Of a stretch of 64,000 nucleotides of DNA, positions 59,513 through 64,000 are shown piece by piece. A model generated the notes under the pieces. It had not been told where the DNA came from. It was given only the letters and a program-made list of their open reading frames with translations, and searched no databases. The translations under genes and the position numbers were made by a program. Every line of letters starts with the position of its first letter. The stretch's first letter is position 1. Where the stretch lies: assembly GCA_019117065.1 (NCBI GenBank), contig DXAK01000030.1, forward strand, positions 1-64,000. The letters are read 5' to 3'. This DNA is from Candidatus Mediterraneibacter pullicola. GTDB lineage: Bacteria > Bacillota > Clostridia > Lachnospirales > Lachnospiraceae.

Positions 59513-61381
59513 CTACACCACAGTAGTTCCCTCTTTTTCCTGTAATTCTTTCCGAGCCTCAATATCCGTCACGCCTCTGCCCGCATTGGGATGAATCTGG
59601 GAATATCCCGCGTCAGCTATGAATACCGCCAGCAGCACAATACAGATTATTCTCAATTTTTTCTCGCTAATCTTGCTGACAATATCATCCACTATAGGCG
59701 CGATCACATATGCAATCGCCAGCCCTCCAATACCAAACACCAGAAGGCCTTCCGCGCAGATCCTGCCATGTAAGTTCAGGAAATATCCGCTGTAATCCCA
59801 CCATTTCATCCCCCCTGTTGCAATCTCCATAATAAGGGAAGTCATATACTCGAGAAATCCGCACACCACAATAGTGGCCACAAATTCCAGTGCAGGGTTC
59901 CGTCTGAAACGGCACAAAACTGTCAAGATCAGGACCGCGCCCGTCCCGTAGATGGGAAGCCATGGGCCATGAAGAGCACCTCGGTTTACAAAATTCCCGT
60001 AACTTACAAGATGCATTCCCACCTCCCAGAGCCATCCAAAGAACGATAGCCCTAAAAAAATCACAATCAGCGACCATACTGAATAATGCCGCATATAATT
60101 CAACGACTGCACCAGTTTGCGCCGCCTTTCCTCCGGAACCGGATACAGTCTTACAGGATACGCTTCTCCCTGTGCGTCGTCAATCAAATCATAGATCTTT
60201 ACCATTTCTGCCTGTCGCTGTTCATACTCCCTTTCCTCTTGCCGTCTGAAAAGAAGCACCCCGAAATTCTTTGCCAGCCAGCCTCTCCATCCAGACAGTT
60301 CCGGCTCATCTTCCGGCATATCTTCCACTACAGAAAGCACGTCGGCATATGTTTGTTCTATAAGCCGCGGATCTGCACTTTCATACAAATACGTATCATA
60401 CAAAAGCTCAGAACCCGGGATATTTTTCTCTTTGGCAAGCGCCCGCAGCCCTGCATAATATCGTGTAAATGACGCCATCTTATAAGGGTTCGTATAGAGA
60501 ATCCCAAACAGCCCCATCGTCGCCATGCTTAAAAGTTCCCATCCGGCAAACGACAACTCAAAGACAAAACACTCCCATTTGTGTCCCGCCATCATTTTCC
60601 TTGATAAAGTAATCGCTTCCCTCGCCGTCATGTCTGGGTTCTCCGCCGCGATAAAAGGCACCATATAATAGGAGTACCGCTTCACAGCGATCCCGACAAT
60701 GGTAAGACACCAGAGCGAGTAAAACACATATTTCACAAACATAATCCACGATGCTTTCATCCATTTCCGAATACGCAGTAAAAATACAAACCGCTGGGGC
60801 GTTACCCTCTTATATTCCATTCCCTCCAGAAACACCCTGCGTATCACTACTGAAAATGTATTTTGAACAAAAAACCAGAATAGGAACATGAAGATGGCGC
60901 CAAGAATAATCATAACCATCACGCCTATGTTCTCTGAGCCGGTGACCGAGGCCATCGCCGCCACTGCCGTCACGATAATAGACCCTGAACTGACTTGGTT
61001 CACAATCCCAGAGAATACGCCCCGGGTTCTTCCGAAAGCCGGATTCCCGGTCTCCGCATGTTCGATGGCATTTTTCCGGATCTGCTCTGACATCTCTCTT
61101 CCCGCTTCTGTGTTATCCTCAACGATTGTGCGCAGAACATCTTCCCACCCGATACTGCGCATACTTGTCCGGATCAGATAGCTCCCCGAGTCATCTGGAT
61201 CACTCGTATCCGTCTCAATTTGCTCATAAGTCTGTTCGTATGTCTGCGCCGTAGAAAAATTCAGCGAGCTTCTGAACTCAGCAGCAAGAAACGCTGCGAT
61301 CAGACACGCTGCCACAAAAATCACATAGTGCTTTTTCAGGGAAATCCTTCCCTGTTTTTTCATTTGTTTTCTAGTCATCAT
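59513..61381 (-). CDS. Multi-pass membrane protein, DUF975-like plus CmpB-like ABC permease region
   Basis: A 622-residue protein. The first two-thirds have hydrophobic segments set between long loops, in the manner of DUF975 proteins (HYVIFVAACLIAAFLAAEF, NTFSVVIRRVFLEGMEYKR, AREAITLSRKMMAGHKWECF). The last 200 residues form a compact bundle resembling the putative ABC transporter permease family CmpB (LSFFGWLWEVGMHLVSYGNF, RGALHGPWLPIYGTGAVLIL, GFLEYMTSLIMEIATGGMKW, WDYSGYFLNLHGRICAEGLL). No ATPase is adjacent. Function is unknown; both parts are common in clostridia, often as separate proteins. Confidence 0.78.
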   Translation of the reverse strand: MMTRKQMKKQGRISLKKHYVIFVAACLIAAFLAAEFRSSLNFSTAQTYEQTYEQIETDTSDPDDSGSYLIRTSMRSIGWEDVLRTIVEDNTEAGREMSEQIRKNAIEHAETGNPAFGRTRGVFSGIVNQVSSGSIIVTAVAAMASVTGSENIGVMVMIILGAIFMFLFWFFVQNTFSVVIRRVFLEGMEYKRVTPQRFVFLLRIRKWMKASWIMFVKYVFYSLWCLTIVGIAVKRYSYYMVPFIAAENPDMTAREAITLSRKMMAGHKWECFVFELSFAGWELLSMATMGLFGILYTNPYKMASFTRYYAGLRALAKEKNIPGSELLYDTYLYESADPRLIEQTYADVLSVVEDMPEDEPELSGWRGWLAKNFGVLLFRRQEEREYEQRQAEMVKIYDLIDDAQGEAYPVRLYPVPEERRRKLVQSLNYMRHYSVWSLIVIFLGLSFFGWLWEVGMHLVSYGNFVNRGALHGPWLPIYGTGAVLILTVLCRFRRNPALEFVATIVVCGFLEYMTSLIMEIATGGMKWWDYSGYFLNLHGRICAEGLLVFGIGGLAIAYVIAPIVDDIVSKISEKKLRIICIVLLAVFIADAGYSQIHPNAGRGVTDIEARKELQEKEGTTVV

Positions 61382-61513
61382 CTGTCTGTAGCCTGACGGA
61401 CGATTTCTTGTCCGCCCGTCCTCTCCTCACTCAAATCCTTTAGCCAGTAGTATACGGCATGTATAAATATAAGGCAAGTAAAAAAGTTGTTGTCTGGAAT
61501 TTCAAAGAACGGT

Positions 61514-61549
61514 AATAAAAACTGCCAGCGACCTTAGCCGCTGGCAAAA
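61514..61549 (-). terminator. Terminator downstream of the wall hydrolase
   Basis: TGCCAGCG/CGCTGGCA stem around an 8-base loop. On the minus strand it is followed by GTTTTTATT, 44 bases after the hydrolase stop; an A/T-run on both sides allows bidirectional use. Confidence 0.88.
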
Positions 61550-61592
61550 AACTCACACTTTTTCAATCAATTTCCCAAATCCTTTTACTTTT

Positions 61593-63326
61593 TTACTGTA
61601 TCTCTCCGTTCGAATCAGAACTGATCTCTTCCGGGTACAGATACGGCAGAGGATCTACTGCCGCTCCATTAATCTCCAACTGGAAATGAAGATGATTTCC
61701 AGTAGAATCTCCTGTTGATCCACTCAGTCCAATCTGCTGGCCCTTTTCCACCTTGTCGCCTTCTTCTACATACAGCTCCTTGTGGTGCATATATTTTGTC
61801 ACAAGTCCATCTCCATGATCGATTACGATCCAGTATCCCGCCGAATCACTCCATCCCGCTGTTACAACTGTTCCAGCCGCCGCAGCGTAAACCGGGATAT
61901 TCTCGCTTCCTGTCCCCAAGTCGATCCCCTTATGGTAAGAGTTCCTGAACTCTCTCCAGCCAAATTCGCTTGTGAGATGTGAACCCGGACACGGATCTGC
62001 GAAATCACCAAGGAGCTCGCTGAACTCCCCTAATGTCATCCGGTCAAGGCGATACAAGTCATAAGTCTCCATCTGGCGAATCAGATTCTCCGCATAGTTA
62101 ATATCCGTCGCCCATCTGCTGCCGATACGCATAGCAAATGTATTAGCGTCATTGACGCCCTCGATCAGATCGCTATAAACCCTGCTTAGCAGATCCGCTC
62201 TGTCCTCGATGGACTCCGTATAGGTGTAATACACGCGGAATCCTGCACGGATCGTATAGCTCTCTCCGCTTTTTGTCTGTTCCCCGGTCTTCATATTCAC
62301 TGAACCGGCAGGGCCTGTCCCCTTAATTCCAAACAGATTGTTATACTGATAAGCAAGATAAGAGAGCCCCTGTCCCTCATCTCCATACGGTCCGTACATA
62401 CCGAACCCTGACTCCTGTATAATCTGGGCAATCGTAACGGAAGCCGGATAGCCATACTCATCCTGCACCTTGAGAGCACCAATGATCATTTCCGGCGTAA
62501 TAAAGGCAGGAATATTCTCAAGCGGCATATCTGTGCTGTACTTGATCTTCTCTCCTTTGTCTACGAAAGCCTCCGACGGGTCGTATGTACGTTCTTCATA
62601 ATATGCTTCCCTATGGTTATCTCGGAAATACACTGGCTTGCTTGGCTTTGTCTCCTCATCCGGTACCGGTGTTTCAGGCGCGGGAGCCTCCGGCTGAGGC
62701 GTATCTATCGCAGGTACCTCCGGCTCCTCTGCATCCGGAGTGCCTGTCCCCGGATCTTCTATATCTGGTACGTCTGTTCCCGGCTCTTCTGCATCCGGCA
62801 CGTCTGTTCCCGGATCTTCTGCATCCGGCACGTCTGTTCCCGGAGCTTCTCCGTCTGGTGTATCCGTTCCCGGATCTTCTACATCTGGCTCATCAGTTCC
62901 TGGATCTTCTACATCTGGTGTATCCGTTCCCGGGTCTTCTGCATCCGGCACGTCTGTCTCCGGATCTTCTACATCCGGTACATCTGTTCCCGGATCTTCT
63001 ACATCTGGTACATCTGTTCCCGGATCTTCTACATCCGGTACGTCTGTTCCCGGATCTTCCGCACCGGGTGTATCAATTCCCGGTACCTCTACATCTGGTG
63101 TATCGGCTCCCGGAGTTTCTACTTCTGGTGTATCGGTTCCCGGATCTTCTGTAGCCGGCGTATCCATCTCCGGAACTTCTACAACTGGCGTATCCTGACT
63201 TACCTGCGGATCGCTTCCGGACTCTGCCACTACAGGCGAGCACACGTTAGTAAATATCGTTCCGCCCAGCAACAACGAGGCCATTACCGCAGTTAATCTT
63301 TTTCTTGCTTCTTTTCTGTTTATCAT
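61593..63326 (-). CDS. Secreted peptidoglycan hydrolase: repeat linker, glucosaminidase and M23 domains
   Basis: A 577-residue protein from the ATG at 63326 behind GAAAGGAGAGGAC. A signal peptide ends near PVVAESG. Residues 51-200 are fifteen ten-residue acidic repeats of the DPGTDVPDVE type. A glucosaminidase domain follows (about 260-435; TIAQIIQESGFGMYGPYGDE with the catalytic Glu, YNNLFGIKGTGPAGSVNMKT), then an M23 LytM-type endopeptidase (about 445-570; FRNSYHKGIDLGTGSENIPV, TKYMHHKELYVEEGDKVEKG, GNHLHFQLEINGAAVDPLPY) with all zinc-binding residues. It would cut both the glycan and the peptide of the wall. The adjacent signal peptidase gene lies just upstream. Confidence 0.94.
   Translation of the reverse strand: MINRKEARKRLTAVMASLLLGGTIFTNVCSPVVAESGSDPQVSQDTPVVEVPEMDTPATEDPGTDTPEVETPGADTPDVEVPGIDTPGAEDPGTDVPDVEDPGTDVPDVEDPGTDVPDVEDPETDVPDAEDPGTDTPDVEDPGTDEPDVEDPGTDTPDGEAPGTDVPDAEDPGTDVPDAEEPGTDVPDIEDPGTGTPDAEEPEVPAIDTPQPEAPAPETPVPDEETKPSKPVYFRDNHREAYYEERTYDPSEAFVDKGEKIKYSTDMPLENIPAFITPEMIIGALKVQDEYGYPASVTIAQIIQESGFGMYGPYGDEGQGLSYLAYQYNNLFGIKGTGPAGSVNMKTGEQTKSGESYTIRAGFRVYYTYTESIEDRADLLSRVYSDLIEGVNDANTFAMRIGSRWATDINYAENLIRQMETYDLYRLDRMTLGEFSELLGDFADPCPGSHLTSEFGWREFRNSYHKGIDLGTGSENIPVYAAAAGTVVTAGWSDSAGYWIVIDHGDGLVTKYMHHKELYVEEGDKVEKGQQIGLSGSTGDSTGNHLHFQLEINGAAVDPLPYLYPEEISSDSNGEIQ
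62727..63176 (-). repeat. Fifteen tandem 30-base coding repeats
   Basis: Each unit encodes ten residues of the form D-P-G-T-D-x-P-D-x-E. Three neighbouring units are identical at protein level (DPGTDVPDVE). The array forms an acidic, Pro-rich stalk between signal peptide and catalytic domains. It is likely to vary in copy number by slippage. Confidence 0.92.
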
Positions 63327-63341
63327 GTCCTCTCCTTTCTA

Positions 63342-63884
63342 TCATCCTTTCCTTAGTATTACAAGTATTTCCCCTTTTATCTGTGTGGATGATACCGGAC
63401 CGAAATCCCTCGAATCCGTAGAATTCTCCCTATTATCCCCCAGCACAAAATATTCATCTTCCCCTAGTATGATCGGATACTCCTGTATACTGCTCCGCCG
63501 GGTAATCGCTTCTGTATATTCCTCTTTGAGTTCTTCTCCGTCTATTATGACGGCGCCTGTTCTCTGGTCGATATACACTTCCTCCCCGGGCAGTCCCACT
63601 ACACGCTTGATCAGTACCTTACTGTCGTCTGACCGGACAAGAACCACATCTCCCCGTTCCAGCATACCGTGTAGTCTGGTGAATAACACCAGATCAGAAT
63701 CCATATAGTTCGGGCTCATGGAGCTTCCCTCCACCACCGCCACGCCAAAAAATACGCGGGTCAGCAAGAATATGAGCAAGAGTAGGGCCACTGTTCCAAG
63801 CACCCATCTTCTTCTGTCTCTTTTATCCTTTTTTTCTTCTTCCAGTCTGGTACGTACAGCCTGCCGCACCTCTCCACCCGGCAT
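63342..63884 (-). CDS. lepB: Signal peptidase I
   Basis: A 180-residue membrane protease from the ATG at 63882-63884 (MPGGEVRQAVRTRLEEEKKD) with GAGGAG just upstream; the upstream in-frame TTG would overlap the preceding gene. One membrane segment (WVLGTVALLLLIFLLTRVFF) is followed by the catalytic Ser in VVEGSSMSPNYMDSDLVL and the Lys in SKVLIKRVVGLPGEEVYID, then EYFVLGDNRENSTDSRDFG. It removes signal peptides of exported proteins. It ends 16 bases before the wall hydrolase start. Confidence 0.95.
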   Translation of the reverse strand: MPGGEVRQAVRTRLEEEKKDKRDRRRWVLGTVALLLLIFLLTRVFFGVAVVEGSSMSPNYMDSDLVLFTRLHGMLERGDVVLVRSDDSKVLIKRVVGLPGEEVYIDQRTGAVIIDGEELKEEYTEAITRRSSIQEYPIILGEDEYFVLGDNRENSTDSRDFGPVSSTQIKGEILVILRKG

Positions 63885-63891
63885 TTTCTCC

Positions 63892-64000
63892 TCACTCAAC
63901 TTTGTGACTGTCCTCCAGATTTTCAATCTGTTTCAGTATTTCTCTGACTCTTTCGCAGAAGAAGTCGCCCTCTTCTCTTAGTTTGTTTGTCTTCTTTATA
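63892..64000 (-). CDS. C-terminal end of an unidentified protein (right edge)
   Basis: An open frame enters from the right edge and stops at a TGA (63892-63894), 7 bases before the lepB ATG. The visible 35 residues (IKKTNKLREEGDFFCERVRE then ILKQIENLEDSHKVE) are charged and helical. The lepB ribosome site overlaps this stop, suggesting one operon. No family was recognised. Confidence 0.55.
   Translation of the reverse strand, partial: IKKTNKLREEGDFFCERVREILKQIENLEDSHKVE

Noticed and set aside
62727..63176. CRISPR-like periodic repeats
   Set aside because: Units are contiguous with no spacers and translate in frame as part of a protein; no cas genes are near.
62585..63296. Three long plus-strand frames rich in Ser/Gly/Pro or Arg/Ile/Cys
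   Set aside because: They are the mirror of the 30-base repeats on the minus strand, which encode a clear secreted hydrolase; periodic repeats keep other frames open.

Overview
The window looks like chromosomal DNA of a low-to-mid GC Gram-positive gut anaerobe, most likely a Lachnospiraceae-type clostridium. Evidence: AGGAGG-type ribosome binding sites with frequent GTG/TTG starts, many sugar PTS loci, a cell-wall protein with an SPKTG sorting motif, lipobox lipoproteins, type III CoaX, ECF and QueT transporters, and SleB/M23 wall hydrolases. There is no 16S gene, so the genus is not resolved. Most genes lie on the minus strand. No transposase, phage, CRISPR array or origin was seen.

Region 1 (1-11.4 kb) is a uronic-acid polysaccharide (glycosaminoglycan-like) utilisation locus. 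A large wall-anchored heparinase II/III-type lyase (5274-9656) cuts polymer outside the cell. A mannose-family PTS (EIIA 10827, EIIB 2152, EIIC 1348, EIID 549) imports the unsaturated oligosaccharides. A GH88 unsaturated glucuronyl hydrolase (2689) and a second, cytoplasmic heparinase-like enzyme (left edge) process them. An AraC regulator sits in the middle, and a repeated AGTAAAC/GTTTACT motif marks the promoters. The gene set resembles the pneumococcal hyaluronate locus.

Region 2 (11.4-18.4 kb) holds a YtrA-type GntR regulator with an ABC-2 transporter, then a YclNOPQ/Ceu-like siderophore ABC importer and a LysR regulator. Both of the latter promoters carry TTAG/CTAA palindromes that resemble DtxR/IdeR boxes.

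Region 3 (18.6-41 kb) is mostly housekeeping: HAD phosphatases, Tex, tRNA-Arg(ACG), TrpS, PAP2, a lipid kinase with a TetR regulator, an SfsA-MutY fusion, an amino-acid ABC importer whose binding protein appears circularly permuted, UppP, a SleB-like hydrolase, a phosphotransferase, pantothenate/CoA genes (CoaX, ECF S component, CoaBC), CstA, an exonuclease and a MATE exporter.

Region 4 (41-54.5 kb) holds queT behind a structured leader with complementary hairpin loops, a four-gene group (phosphodiesterase, NYN/LOTUS protein, methyltransferase, beta-propeller membrane protein), and an ascorbate/galactitol-type PTS operon of unknown substrate with SIS, MtlR-like regulator, DeoC, class II aldolase and P-loop kinase genes. 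A possible small RNA is encoded between EIIB and EIIC of that PTS.

Region 5 (54.7-64 kb) is a trehalose locus (treP-treC with divergent treR and three operators), a DUF975-CmpB-like membrane protein, a glucosaminidase/M23 wall hydrolase with a long ten-residue repeat linker, signal peptidase I, and the end of an unidentified gene. All calls come from reading the sequence; no database search was run.
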